Assembly: GCF_036588685.1 (NCBI RefSeq)
Contig: NC_086386.1
Span: 22,712,931-22,776,930 of the forward strand
Reading direction: 5' to 3'
Source of the DNA: Mytilus trossulus
Lineage: Eukaryota; Mollusca; Bivalvia; Mytilida; Mytilidae
Length of the DNA stretch: 64,000 nucleotides
Positions 1-10,049 of this stretch are shown piece after piece; the stretch's first letter is position 1; each line of letters begins with the position of its first letter. A program made the translations under genes and the position numbers. The notes below the pieces were generated by a model that was not told the DNA's origin, ran no database searches, and worked only from the letters and a program-made list of their open reading frames with translations.

Positions 1-1593
1 GCATTCAAGTTCACGCCAAGTTGAACTCTCAAAAGGTTCATTACCTACCCAGTTACCGAATACTTCGGTACGATCATAAGTGGAACAAAAACCACCAAAG
101 CCTACATCTGAGGCATCACAAAACAAATCGACATCAAAATTGTCGTGAAAATTAACTGTGCTTATATTCACACCTTTACTATTCCTTGCTCTGCAAGAAA
201 CTCTCCAAAATTCTAACTCATCAATAGCTTCTGGTGTAATTTTTACAGATGCCTCCCAGCTTGCTCTACCGTTAACACAAGCATATAAAAATCTTGTTCT
301 CAATCTCACGAGATCACCAAATACTATTTGCATTGATATGAGTTGACCGACTATGCCCGCTAAAATTCGAGCCTTTAACAAAACTTTACCTCTCCCAATC
401 TCGGAAAGTATATAGTTTACAGTTTGCTCTGCTTTATCTATTCTCTCAGGACTGACGAATATTCTACCAGTTTCAGTATTCCAAATGAAACCTAACCATT
501 TCAATTCTTGGCATGGATCCCAAACACATTTTTCATGTGCAATTAGAAAACCTAGCTTTTGAAGGTGAAATTTTACAAACTGACTACTTTTTTGACAAGA
601 TTCAAAATCTTTACCACCTCCCAAACCATCATCTAAAAACATAATAATTTGTTCGCCTTTAGATCTGAAATACTTTACAACTTCTCTGAGAACTTTGGTA
701 AATATGTAACCAGCAGTAGCCAATCCAAATGGCAAGACATTAAAAACGAAATATCTGTTTGCACCATTTATCTCCCATGCAAAACCTAAATATTCTCTGT
801 GCAATTCAACAATCTCAATATGGTGATAAGCACTTTTTAAATCATAGCCATATAGAAAATCATGTTGGTGAAAAATTTCCCTTGCTAACTTTGTGTCTTC
901 ATATTTAAATCTAAATTTAAATAAATGAGGATTGATGTGTCTACAATCCAATACCAACCTGGGTTTGCTCGATTTATTAAAAGCAACGGTCAAAGGATTA
1001 ACTACACAAGGTATATCATTCACTTCTGATATACAACCTTTTGACAGCAAAGTTTCAATTTCTGACTTAACAAAACTTGCGTTATCAAGAGATGATCTGT
1101 TATTTCTAATAATTTTATGATCTGGTTCTGTTTTGAAAGGTATCTTATATCCGTTTTGTATAACATCAATTATATGTGTATTACCTGTGATTAATCTCCA
1201 TTCATCGATAGCATTTTTCAATCTACCTACTGGACTAACCGGTTTTTCCACATAAGTAACAAGATCAACTTTTTGTAAACAATCAATTGTTATTGAACCC
1301 TTCTCATTGGCGTTTCTAATTTTGGAATTATTGCAATAAAAATTATCATCTGAGCTACAAAATAAGCTTGAACTATCTAAGTTTGATAAATATAAAGAAT
1401 TACTTATCTTTTGTTTTCTATCAGGACAATTATCTGCCCAGTGCCCCCTTTTTCCACAATTGAAACACTTTCCAGGCTTGAAAGAATCATCTTTATCTGC
1501 ATTCCTGGCATAAGGAACTTGTCTGGGTTTGATGCTTTTCTTGGTTTTCTCTGCTTTACTCTTGCGCTCTGCTCTAGACTGAGCTCTTAACAT
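1..1593 (-). CDS. Retrotransposon pol ORF: zinc knuckle, RT, RNase H (runs off the window)
   Basis: An uninterrupted minus-strand frame of 531 codons runs from an ATG at 1593 to the window edge; I checked every triplet and found no stop. In order it encodes a basic N-terminus, a CX2CX4HX4C zinc knuckle (1426-1467), a reverse transcriptase with PRLVLDCRHIN, LPFGLATAG and the catalytic FLDDG motif (LDD at 628-636), and the start of an RNase H domain with DASD at 106-117. It should copy element RNA to DNA in gag-type particles. It starts inside the upstream gag-like ORF in another frame, so expression may need frameshifting or re-initiation. The RT style resembles DIRS/Ngaro-type tyrosine-recombinase elements, but the integrase or recombinase lies outside the window, so the class is an inference. 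The intact frame suggests a young insertion. Confidence 0.85.
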   Translation of the reverse strand, partial: MLRAQSRAERKSKAEKTKKSIKPRQVPYARNADKDDSFKPGKCFNCGKRGHWADNCPDRKQKISNSLYLSNLDSSSLFCSSDDNFYCNNSKIRNANEKGSITIDCLQKVDLVTYVEKPVSPVGRLKNAIDEWRLITGNTHIIDVIQNGYKIPFKTEPDHKIIRNNRSSLDNASFVKSEIETLLSKGCISEVNDIPCVVNPLTVAFNKSSKPRLVLDCRHINPHLFKFRFKYEDTKLAREIFHQHDFLYGYDLKSAYHHIEIVELHREYLGFAWEINGANRYFVFNVLPFGLATAGYIFTKVLREVVKYFRSKGEQIIMFLDDGLGGGKDFESCQKSSQFVKFHLQKLGFLIAHEKCVWDPCQELKWLGFIWNTETGRIFVSPERIDKAEQTVNYILSEIGRGKVLLKARILAGIVGQLISMQIVFGDLVRLRTRFLYACVNGRASWEASVKITPEAIDELEFWRVSCRARNSKGVNISTVNFHDNFDVDLFCDASDVGFGGFCSTYDRTEVFGNWVGNEPFESSTWRELEC

Positions 1594-2167
1594 TTTTTTT
1601 CTCATCTTCGGAGTCTTCTGCTATTGGGTTGGCAACATACTCATTAACCACTTTCCAACCGAGTTGAGAAGAATCTGCAAGTTTAATTAACTTTTGTCTC
1701 TCTTGCACAATGTCAATACCTTCTGAAATCCTGGATTTAGCGTTCTGTACGGTCGCTCTGGTCAAATCATGAACTTCTAAGCTTGACTTCGCCTCTTTCA
1801 GCTTTGTTAGAACCTTCACACCATACTTGAATTGGTTTTCGTTGCCCTTCCTCTGAAAATTATAGTTATCGGTCAGAGTTTCCTCCATCTTGGCCATTTG
1901 AGTCTGCGAAATTTCTTGTTGACTTTCTTGTAAGGTGGTCTGCAAACTTGTCAGTTTACTGTCCATTATACCGTTTATACTGTTCAATAAATCCTGTTGA
2001 GATGTTGATATGGCATTGGAAACCTCTCTCGAAATGGCATTTCTTAAAGGGCTGCTCAACATATCGGTGTCCATCTTGACTGTATCAGTGTTGAGTAGAG
2101 AGTGATTACTCCACGGGATTATTTCCCGCTCATTTATTACATGTACATGTAAACATGTGATAATCAC
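1574..2167 (-). CDS. Gag-like ORF1 of the same retrotransposon
   Basis: This frame encodes up to 197 aa. The first Met is at 2167, but an internal Met at about 2074 (MDTDML) begins the more convincing coiled-coil-like sequence, so the first 31 residues may be untranslated leader. The protein is rich in Q, E, K and S, with heptad-like stretches in its middle and an acidic end, and has no recognisable enzyme motif. It ends at a TAG (1574-1576) and overlaps the pol ORF by about 20 nt in a different frame. The small coiled-coil protein followed by a zinc-knuckle pol is the usual gag/pol layout. The assignment rests on position and composition, not on sequence recognition. Confidence 0.6.
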   Translation of the reverse strand: MIITCLHVHVINEREIIPWSNHSLLNTDTVKMDTDMLSSPLRNAISREVSNAISTSQQDLLNSINGIMDSKLTSLQTTLQESQQEISQTQMAKMEETLTDNYNFQRKGNENQFKYGVKVLTKLKEAKSSLEVHDLTRATVQNAKSRISEGIDIVQERQKLIKLADSSQLGWKVVNEYVANPIAEDSEDEKKNVKSSV

Positions 2168-2455
2168 ATGATTAATCAGACGGAACGTTAGTACAATAAT
2201 TTTCCTCTATACTGCGAAACGCGGAAAATTATAAATCTTACATATAAACATGACTTTATTGGCTACTTTCTAATTATTCTAATAATATAGAATAAAATAC
2301 CACACGAGAAGAAAACCCATTCGAATGTGTATTAGATTGAACATGTAAAATATGTTGAAGCTTCCTGATTACAAAAATAGTGAAAACTATGATTCAGGAG
2401 AGACGCAACATTACAATCGAAGCTACTAATTGTCATATATGTCTTTTTTTATCAG
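2168..2455. other. Retroelement leader and flanking intron-like DNA
   Basis: No coding sequence seen. A short palindromic run around 2140-2160 (acatgtacatgtaaacatgt) sits in the retroelement leader. No clear long terminal repeat or target duplication could be picked out by eye, so the right boundary of the element is unknown. Confidence 0.4.
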
Positions 2456-2587
2456 GAACGCCAATTACATGTTCACAATCCTACAGCAGTAATAGTAGGA
2501 CACAATGGAAAAATTGTTTTAGGAAATAAGAAACGAAAGAAAAGTAACGGAAGACTACCTTCCGAAATTCAGCAGCATCAGCACATG
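2456..2587 (+). CDS. Internal exon of an unrecognised gene, RHIM-like segment
   Basis: A 132-nt fully open exon of 44 codons lies between a good acceptor (pyrimidine run, then tcag) and a consensus donor (ATG|gtaagt). The peptide contains HNPTAVIVGHNGKIVLGNKK, followed by a basic, Gln/His-rich stretch. The spacing of Asn, the beta-prone V-I-V-G core and the following Asn resembles RIP homotypic interaction motifs (core [IV]Q[IV]GxxN), but the usually conserved Gln is Ile here and the Asn is one position early. If real, it would form an amyloid-type signalling contact. The phase is compatible with the exon at 3152 (both whole-codon boundaries). Upstream exons are outside the window or beyond the retrotransposon. 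Confidence 0.55.
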
Positions 2588-2652
2588 GTAAGTTATCTTT
2601 AGTTCTCCACTATTAGTTTAATTGATTAAATAAAACATTTATCCCTATTAAT

Positions 2653-2835
2653 GAAATAGAGAATGGAAATGGAAAATGTGTCAAAGAGACATTAACTCGA
2701 CCAAAGAGCAAACAATAGCCGAAGGCCATCAATTGGTCTACATTACAGCGGGAAACTCCTGCACCCGGAGGAGTACTTCAGCTGGTCCCTAAACGACGTC
2801 ATACCAAACCAAACTCCGAAATAAACACAGGAAAC
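2653..2835 (-). repeat. 5'-truncated copy of the Penelope-1 3' tail
   Basis: It begins with gaatggaaatggaaaatgtgtc and continues into the cttcagctggtccctaaac module, matching the tail of the element at 54465-57824 in the same orientation. It lies in the intron between exons 2456-2587 and 3152-3547. Confidence 0.8.
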
Positions 2836-3151
2836 TTAAATTTAAAATCATAAAAGACTATCAATACAAAGTCCAGACCTAGAATCGGTATATGGATAAA
2901 ATGATTGCCTATAGTTGTCTAAGCAGTTTATCTTCATCAACGAATGACATGAAGGTTTACTATCCTCACAGATTATATATATATTCCTCTAAAATTGTTT
3001 GCACATGCAGTATTTGAACAATAAAAAGTGCTTCTGGCGCACGATATAATATTGATAAATTTGGGGTTGGGGTATTTTATCATCATAGGTTTATATGAAA
3101 TTTCTGTGCCACAGTTTTATTTTCTTTTCATGGCATATATGTGTTTTATAG

Positions 3152-3547
3152 ATTACAACTGATGTATCGTCATCATCATCTAACCAATCAGAAAATGAAT
3201 ACAACAACAAATCAAATCAAAGGATAGCAAGGCCAATCGAACTTGAAACGTCTACCTCCGGTTCAGAAAAGACTACTTCCGACGACTCAGAGGAGGACAG
3301 ATATAGATCTATTGCTATTGTAAAGTCGCAACAATGTAAAAGTGAAACAGAAATTAAGAACGTTATTCTCGTATATAAAGAAGATTTGATGAAACTAGCG
3401 GAAGCCAAAACAAAATCATTAGAAAAACAACTGCTGGGAAAATTAAACACAGCGGGTATCTCTGATCGGAGCAAAATGAGAAAGTTACAACGATTAGATA
3501 CTTTAACCAAAAATGAAAAGAGCTCTAATATTTACATAGTCACATAA
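3152..3547 (+). CDS. Terminal coding exon of the same unrecognised gene
   Basis: After an acceptor (gttttatag|att), 131 codons run to a TAA at 3545-3547. The first half is low-complexity and rich in Ser, Asn, Glu and Asp, as in a flexible linker. The second half is Lys/Glu/Leu-rich and likely helical or coiled-coil, ending NEKSSNIYIVT. Joined to the exon at 2456-2587 it stays in frame. A candidate poly(A) signal AATAAA lies at 3950-3955, giving a 3' UTR of about 400 nt. I do not recognise the protein family. The open reverse-strand frame over this exon is a shadow. An RHIM-like motif plus disordered linker plus coiled coil would fit an adaptor, but that is inference. Confidence 0.6.
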   Translation: MTTDVSSSSSNQSENEYNNKSNQRIARPIELETSTSGSEKTTSDDSEEDRYRSIAIVKSQQCKSETEIKNVILVYKEDLMKLAEAKTKSLEKQLLGKLNTAGISDRSKMRKLQRLDTLTKNEKSSNIYIVT

Positions 3548-4544
3548 CATATACATTCTCTTTTTTCTTTCACAAAATGAAAATACTTTAAACTGATTTG
3601 TTGATTTGTTCACATTTTTTTTGTTGTATACATGTTGGTTTTAACTTGGTATTGACCATCCTTACCTTTGCAGCCACTGTTTAATGACATTTTCTTGTGA
3701 TATATAATTCTTAACTCATTTTGACATTTGCATTTTTGATATGATCATTTATTTCATTTTCTTCTTTTAACTTCACATTTGATAAACTTCCTACATATTA
3801 GGTATTAGAATTGTTTTTATAATGAAGTGTATTTTATGAAATTGTTTTTGTACAAGTGCGTTGCCGTCTTTTGCATCGTTTAAACTTGTTTGTTTGCCTA
3901 TATGTAAGATCGATTTGATGATTCATAGAAAAACAGTGTTTGGGGTTTAAATAAATAGCATTTATAAAGCTGGTACGCAAATGTCACATCTAAGATATTT
4001 CTCCAAAAATGATATTGGTACTCGTTTTGGATTCCTAAAAAAGGGTTTTAAATTAACCTGAATTTCTCTGTCAGATTCGATTTCACCCCTATACATTTTA
4101 AAGATTATTCGGAAACAATAAAGCTGATAATAACGGTTTAAAATATTACATCGAATTGTAATTGTCTTTTAATTTGTTGATCATTGTTGATAACTGTTAA
4201 TCAAACATGTTATGTGCCAAAATATTGTAAATGCCTACGGTTTCATACATATTTCATTCTACTCCTAGCTGTAAAGGATACATCATCATATTTTATTTCC
4301 AAAATGAATGAAACAGTATTACAATTGTTACATGAAGGATAGCAGTGTTACAGTAACGTTTTCTGAAGGTTTTATGTTTGTTTTGTTTTTTTAATATATA
4401 TATACTTTTTTTATATGTTTTGATATTTCTATAAATGTTTTTTTTATATACTATCATTAATAACGTTATTAATTTGTCATTTGAGAGCATATTATACAGT
4501 CAAGCAATTTCTTTTTGAAATCCTAAACCCTCTTTGAATGTTTG
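3548..4544. other. AT-rich intergenic DNA
   Basis: Probable 3' UTR of the preceding gene as far as about 3975, then AT-rich sequence in which I see no gene. Confidence 0.5.
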
Positions 4545-4700
4545 TCCTCAATGCTCTTCGACTTCATGCTTTATTTGGCCTTTTTAACTTTTTTTGGATT
4601 CGAGCGTCACTCGTCACTGATGAGTCTTTTGTAGACGAAACGCTCGTCTGGCGTATATATATAAAATTTAGTCCTGGTATCTATGATGAGTTTATTTGCA
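4545..4700 (+). repeat. Hammerhead-bearing mussel repeat, most complete copy
   Basis: The segment contains ttatttggcctttttaac, the ribozyme at 4611-4654, then tagtcctggtatctatgatg. Related copies with the same flanks lie at about 39855-39935 and 52430-52560 (minus), with eroded ones near 7070-7150 (minus) and 45010-45060 (plus). Confidence 0.75.
4611..4654 (+). ncRNA. Type I hammerhead self-cleaving ribozyme
   Basis: All catalytic-core elements are present in order: CTGATGA (4617-4623), stem II GTCT/AGAC around a TTTGT loop (4624-4636), GAAA (4637-4640), a minimal stem III (CG/CG plus the A-T pair, 4640-4647), and the GTC cleavage site with cleavage expected after 4648. Stem I forms from CGTCA (4612-4616) and TGGCG (4649-4653), including one U-G wobble. 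This minimal short-stem-III form is known from Penelope-like elements, flatworm satellites and metazoan retrozymes. Activity cannot be judged by eye because peripheral loop contacts are not obvious. Confidence 0.78.
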
Positions 4701-6004
4701 TGTAATGACATATTGATATAATTTGTCGTGATCTCAGGATTTCATTCATTTGGTTTGTTTTCATTTTTCATTCCGTTTTACCTTAAAACCTTTTATATCA
4801 CATTCAAGATATTATGTATATGATTTTTTGTAAGAAGGAAAGAATACTTTTATTCTAACTAGGTACGGATATTTTCAAAACATATTGTGGATAATAAAGA
4901 TAACTTTTAATTTTGTATAGGAAAATATTCACCCACTTTTAAAAAACTTAATTGATTCCAGATATAACTGTTAGCGTGTACAATATATTGTCACTTAAAT
5001 TTGCATAATATTTGTCGAAGTGATTGAATTTCTAGTGTATATTATCTTATCATTTGTCTGAATTTTCCATTCCTAGTATTGCTACTAGTATTAAAGATTT
5101 CAATTTTTTCCGGGAATGTTAACGTTGAATGAACGCATCATGCAATGCCAGCTGTGACGTGAGGATAATATATCTGTTAGGAATTGAACTTGAGGTGTTC
5201 CCGCTACCGCTCTCTATTGTACACGACGTCACCGTGGTTGTGACGTTAGCTATTCAGAATTCCAATACAAGTATCATTGCAAGCAGACGTTTTTATTTAC
5301 TACGCTTTAATTTGTGTCCGATACAACCACTCTATGATAATATTATTGGCACAAATGATAAAATTTCTGGAAAAAAACATAATTTAACGTATTAAGTTTT
5401 TAGTACCAAGAACGAAACGTTTGATCTGAAATATCTAGAAAACTGCTTCAATTGCGCAAGGAGAATTTCTCATATATCAGTACATGTTAACTATAAAACG
5501 CTTAATTCATGAGAGATAATTTGCCAAAATCATATTGTGTTCAATTAGGGTAGAACTGTTTATATCGATATTATGTAAACTGTATTGAAAGGACATTATC
5601 ATATCAGTGTTTTGATTAAGACGGCTATGTGTCTCAGTGTGTCACAAAGCAACGATAGGTGTAGTGTTGATCATAAATCTCTCAATAGCTAGATATGATA
5701 CCACCTAATATGTGTTCAGTGAATTTACGAATATATCTACCTTTATAGTTTATTACATGTCAGTTTGTACGTTAAAAGTTAGCGTTATTGATGATTTTGT
5801 TGATTAAAGTTACTTTTGAAATGATTTGTTCCATATGATTTTTAAACTGTATTAACCAGAACACTTATTGTTAATCGGAAACTTGCTCAGAGATAGTTGA
5901 GATGTTTATGAACAGATAAATGATAACGAGTTTTTTTCCGCCACTCTAAGGAATCGGTCGAATATCCTGCTTCATGTTCCAACAGTTCAAAATTTTATTT
6001 TTTA
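4701..6004. other. Intergenic, no gene seen
   Basis: AT-rich sequence. A cluster of TGACG-type motifs lies at about 5155-5250 (gtgacgtgag, gacgtcaccg, gtgacgttag). The 88-codon open frame over it has no homology I recognise and no exon-like borders. Confidence 0.4.
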
Positions 6005-6370
6005 TTTGTAAAATTAAAATTGAAATTGGGAATGTGTCAAAAAGACAACAACTCGACCTAAGAGCGGAGAACAGCCGCAGGACACCAATGGTTCTTCAAA
6101 GCGAGGCCAAACTTTCGCACCTGGAAGTGCACTTCAGCTGGTCCCTTAACAAAAAAGTATATTAGTTCAGGGAAAATGGACGTCTTACTAAACTCCGAAA
6201 TATATTAAAGAAACTAAAATTAAAATCATACCAAACTAACAAAGGCCATATGCTCATAAACTGGTACAGGCGAAAATAATGCGGCGGAGTTAAACATGTT
6301 TTTGAGATCTCAACCCTTCTTCTAAAAGTCTAACCAAATGTAGAAAAACGAAGACACAGCAATATTGACA
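6005..6370 (-). repeat. Diverged copy of the Penelope-1 3' tail
   Basis: Contains the same succession of modules as 54465-54820: gaatgtgtcaaaaagacaac, cttcagctggtccct, ttaaacatgttt and gagatctcaaccc. It is 5'-truncated relative to the element and shares its 3' end. Confidence 0.75.
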
Positions 6371-6484
6371 GAAACCCTCAATTTAAAAGAATAGATAACT
6401 AACCAAATGACAATGATACATAATTTAACAAGTGACTACCAGCAGTTACTGACATGCCAGCTCCGAAGTGATTTAAACAACTTT

Positions 6485-7160
6485 TTTACTAACAGGTCGA
6501 ACAACTGATGTTCTTTAACCCTGTTGACTGCCATTGGCGATTGCCAAATAAAGTTTATCACAAGATGTAACAAAATGGATCTTAATATTAACGGTATTCG
6601 GAAGGCCGTATATAATTTACCCTGATTTTTAGATAGACTCTTGAATTTTAAGTCAATAGGATGAACGGATCATATAAACCGGAGGGAAAATATAGTACAA
6701 GCCCAAACGAAAAAATATAAAAAAGTCTAAATTGAAAACTAGGTTCTAACCTTATATGATTGTGTTGGATAAAAGCCGCAATTTTTATACGTATGCATGT
6801 AAAACAAATTTCGTTGTAGAATGGTCTAAATACAGCTCAAACAACATTTTCAAAAAGACCAAAAAAGTGAAAAAGTATATTTAAACAAAACGCATTTGAC
6901 TAACAGGTAGAACAACTGGTGTTCTTCAACCCTGCTGACTGCCATTGGCGATTGCCAAATAAAATTGATCACAAGATGTAACAAAATTGATCTCAATTTT
7001 AACTTTAATACTAAACAGAAAACAATTAACTAGTGGCTAAGATGTTATGCCACAAGCATATTAAGGTGTCAATTTATTTTTTGTACACCAGAACCGGATT
7101 TCGACATTAAATGTCTCTTCAGTGATGTTAGGAATCGAAACGGTATTTGGAAGGCCATAT
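6485..7160. repeat. Two direct copies of a repeat, about 410 bp apart
   Basis: The stretch aacaggtcgaacaactgatg...gccattggcgattgcc (about 6495-6585) recurs with small changes at about 6903-6990. A ggaaggcc[ga]tatataat module follows each copy (about 6600 and 7150). The second copy runs on into the diverged hammerhead at 7086-7127. Confidence 0.65.
7086..7127 (-). ncRNA. Diverged hammerhead ribozyme
   Basis: On the minus strand: CTGAAGA (7122-7116; it fits CUGANGA), a perfect 5-bp stem II GACAT/ATGTC with a 3-nt loop, GAAA (7102-7099), a weak stem III and a TTC cleavage site (7093-7091). Stem I is CATCA/TGGTG. Compared with the copy at 4611, a G-C pair is replaced by A-T on both sides. Stem III has a T-T mismatch, so activity is doubtful. 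Confidence 0.6.
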
Positions 7161-7237
7161 ATAATTTTCCCTCATTATAAGAGAAACATGATATATATAC
7201 AAAATACGAAATACGAGCGGAGAATGATTTAATACTT

Positions 7238-7508
7238 TATAAGATGACGATTTATGTTTACGAATGATGTCCTTGTACCGATGATTAATTTAGAAAATGT
7301 TTTGACTAGTTTCATGAGTTTGTGATACATGTACTAGTATCAAAAACCCTGGTGTAATAATTTTTCAGTAATACATAGATTTCTTTCGCTAATATCTAAA
7401 TTTATACATTATTACATACACAAGTGAATCGTACAAGTTTGTATATATAAACACCATAAGATGGTGACAAGGGAACATCACCATCTTAAAAAAATGGATA
7501 ATTTACAA
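7238..7508 (-). pseudogene. Penelope-1 reverse transcriptase C-terminal fragment
   Basis: Nucleotide match to the end of the RT region of the element at 55264-56415 (same order of segments, from the tacgaatgatgtc region up to the ccatcttaaaaa region). It carries small indels and is cut off at both ends. A second fragment of the same family abuts it at 7512. Confidence 0.75.
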
Positions 7509-7511
7509 GAG

Positions 7512-8545
7512 AAGGGAATGTGTCAAAGAGACAACAACCCGACTATAGAACAAAAAATATCAGAAGATCACCAACAGATCTTGAATTCAGCGAGACATTC
7601 CCGCACCCGGAGGCGTCCTGCAGCTGGCCTCGAAACAAATATATATACTAGCTCAGTGAAAATGAACGCCTAAACTCCAATTGTACACAAGAAACTAAAA
7701 TTAAAAATTATACAAGACTAACAAAGGCCAGAGGCTCCAGACTTTGGACTGGCGCTAAAATGCGACGGGTTTAAACATGTTTATGAGATCTCAACCCTCC
7801 CTCTATACCTCTAGCCAATGTAGAAAAGTAAACGCATAACAATAATCACATTAAAATTCAGTTCAAGAGAAGTCCGAGACTGATGTCAGAAGATGTAACC
7901 AAAGAAAAAACAATGACAATGATACATAAATAACAACAGACTACTAGCAGTTAACTGACATTGTAGCTCCAGATTTCAATTAAACTGATTGAAATATTAT
8001 GTTTTCGATTCATCCCGTTAGGGGTTTAGTATCATACCATCATAACATATATATGAGAAAAACATAACCCGTGCCATACCAACAACTGGTTTTTAAATAA
8101 ATGTGTATAGTTCCAATGCAACGACCCTATAAGTTAATCAATATTAACGCTAAAATATGCAATCTTTAGTGACCTGACAACAGTATCGTAACTATACCCC
8201 TTCTTAATAATTCAAAGGTTTTGTTAGCTTTAAAGGTGAATACTGACATTTTTGTGCTTTATAAAGAATTTTGCCTTAAAAAATGAATATGAAATACCAG
8301 AACGTATGAGAAATCTGCATGTTGAGCTATATTTACGAATGATGTCCTTATACCGATGATAAAATTTAGTAAATGTTTTGACTAGTTTGTGATATCGAAA
8401 ACCTTGGTGTAATAATTTTTCAGTAATACATAAATTTATCTCCTTAAAATCTAAAACATTGTTACACACACGAGCGAATCGTACAAGTTGAGATATATAA
8501 ACACCGTAAGATGGTGATAAGAGAACGTCAAAAAGAAATAGCAAA
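7512..8545 (-). pseudogene. 5'-truncated Penelope-1 copy: RT end plus 3' tail
   Basis: Reading the minus strand from 8544, a frame of 104 codons encodes the RT C-terminus (SPSYGVYISQLVRFARVCNN onward). It is followed by about 700 nt of non-coding tail down to gggaatgtgtc at 7515. The same RT end and tail occur in the same order at 54465-55540, so this is a dead-on-arrival copy of that family. The 5' truncation falls in the SPSYG region, near where the neighbouring fragment also stops. It is not a host gene. Confidence 0.85.
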
Positions 8546-8589
8546 GTTCATTGATATCTTGTACTTGTCTAGCCATAAACTTTAAGTGT

Positions 8590-8690
8590 ATGAACATTAG
8601 AATATGTGGTATTGTCGCAAATGAGAGAACTATTCACCAGAGACCAAATGCGCATATATAGGCAACTACTCAGTTATCGTACAGCCTTCG
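8590..8690 (-). repeat. Diverged copy of the 'gtctcattggcaatcataccac' repeat
   Basis: Reads tatgtggtattgtcgcaaatgagagaac...agagaccaaatg, the reverse complement of the family seen cleanly at 19698-19870, 25680-25765 and 58260-58385. Confidence 0.55.
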
Positions 8691-8737
8691 ACATTAAAAA
8701 TTAAAAAAAACATCCTATATGGTAAGCTACAAAACTA

Positions 8738-10045
8738 GAGGCTCTTAAGAGCCTGTGTCGTTCACCTTGGTCTATGTGCATATTAAAAAAAGGACATAGA
8801 TGGATTCATGACAAAATTGTGTATTGGTGATGGTGATACTTTTGTAGATCTATCATTTTACTGAACTATCTTGCTTCTTGTAATTATCTCAATTTATAAT
8901 GAACTTGACCCATCATTTACAGAGGAAAATATTTTGTTAAAATTTCCAAAAATTACCAAAATTTCCAAAAGTATTAAAAATTGACTATAAAGGACAATAA
9001 CTCCTTAAGGGGTCAACTGACCTTTTTGGTCATGTTTACCTATTTGTAGATCTTACTTTGCTGAACATTATTGCTGTTTACAGTTTATCTCTAATAAGAA
9101 TTCAAGATAATAAACCAAAAACGGCAAAATTTCCTTGAAAATTACCAATTCGGGGCAGCAACCCAACAACAGAATGTCGGATTCATCTGAAAATATCAGT
9201 GCATATAGATCTTGACTTGATTTTCAATTTAACCCCAGTCTAAATTGCTCTAAATGCTTTTGTTTCAGATTTATAAGCCAAAATCTACAATTTACCCCTA
9301 TGTTCTATTTTTAGCCATGACGACAATCTTGGTTGGTTGGCAGGGTCACCGTCCGTGGCGCACACATTTTTAAAACTAAATACCTAAATAATGATTGTGG
9401 CCAAGTATGGTAGAATTTGGACCAGCACTTTTAAAGGAGAAGATTTTTGTAAAAGATTACAAAAAAATACGAAAAATTGGTAAGAAATGACTAAAGGGCA
9501 ATAATTCCTTAAGGGGTCAACTGACCATTTTAGTCTTATTGACTTATTTGTAGATCTTACTTTGCTGAACATTATTGCTGTTTACAGTTTATCTCTATCT
9601 ATAATTATATTCAAGATAGTAGCCAAAAAACGGTATAATTTTCTCAAAATTGCCAATTCAGGGGCAGCAACCCAACAACCGGTTGTCCGATTCGTCTGAA
9701 AATTTCATGACAAATAGATCTTGACCTGATAAAAATTTTACTCCCCGTCAGATTTGATCTAAATGCTTTGGTTTCAGAGTTATAAGTCAACATCTACATT
9801 TTACCCCTATGTTCTATTTTAGCCATGGTGGCCATCTTGGTTAGTTGGCCGGGTCACGTCACACATTTTTTTTAAACTAGATACCCCAATAATGATTGTG
9901 GCCAAGTTGGTTTAATTTGGCCTAGTAGTTTCAGAGGCGAAACTTTTTGTAAAAGTTAACGACGACGGACGACGACGACGACGACGGACCCCCCGACGCA
10001 AAGTTATGAGAAAAGCTCACAAGACCCTCCGGGCCAGGTGAGCTA
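8738..10045. mobile_element. Non-coding interspersed element with 'gctcacct' inverted ends
   Basis: Begins gaggctcttaagagcctgtg...ttcaccttgg and ends ggccaggtgagctaaaaa; the inverted copy of this layout is at 34965-36045. Internally it contains two direct modules about 500 bp apart, each with tagatcttactttgctgaac, the gggcagcaacccaacaac stretch and ttttacccctatgttc. A GAC/ACG microsatellite sits at 9960-9990. No protein is encoded. The short inverted ends suggest a MITE-like DNA element, but no target duplication was verified. Confidence 0.65.
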
Positions 10046-10049
10046 AAAA

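Noticed and set aside
3217..3510. 97-codon minus-strand frame
   Set aside because: It is the antisense shadow of the terminal exon 3152-3547, which has proper splice borders and an acidic/Lys-rich coding composition.
5129..5395. 88-codon plus-strand open frame with several TGACG motifs
   Set aside because: No homology, no splice or start context, unbiased codon use. The CRE-like motifs could be chance or repeat sequence, so neither a gene nor a regulatory cluster is called.
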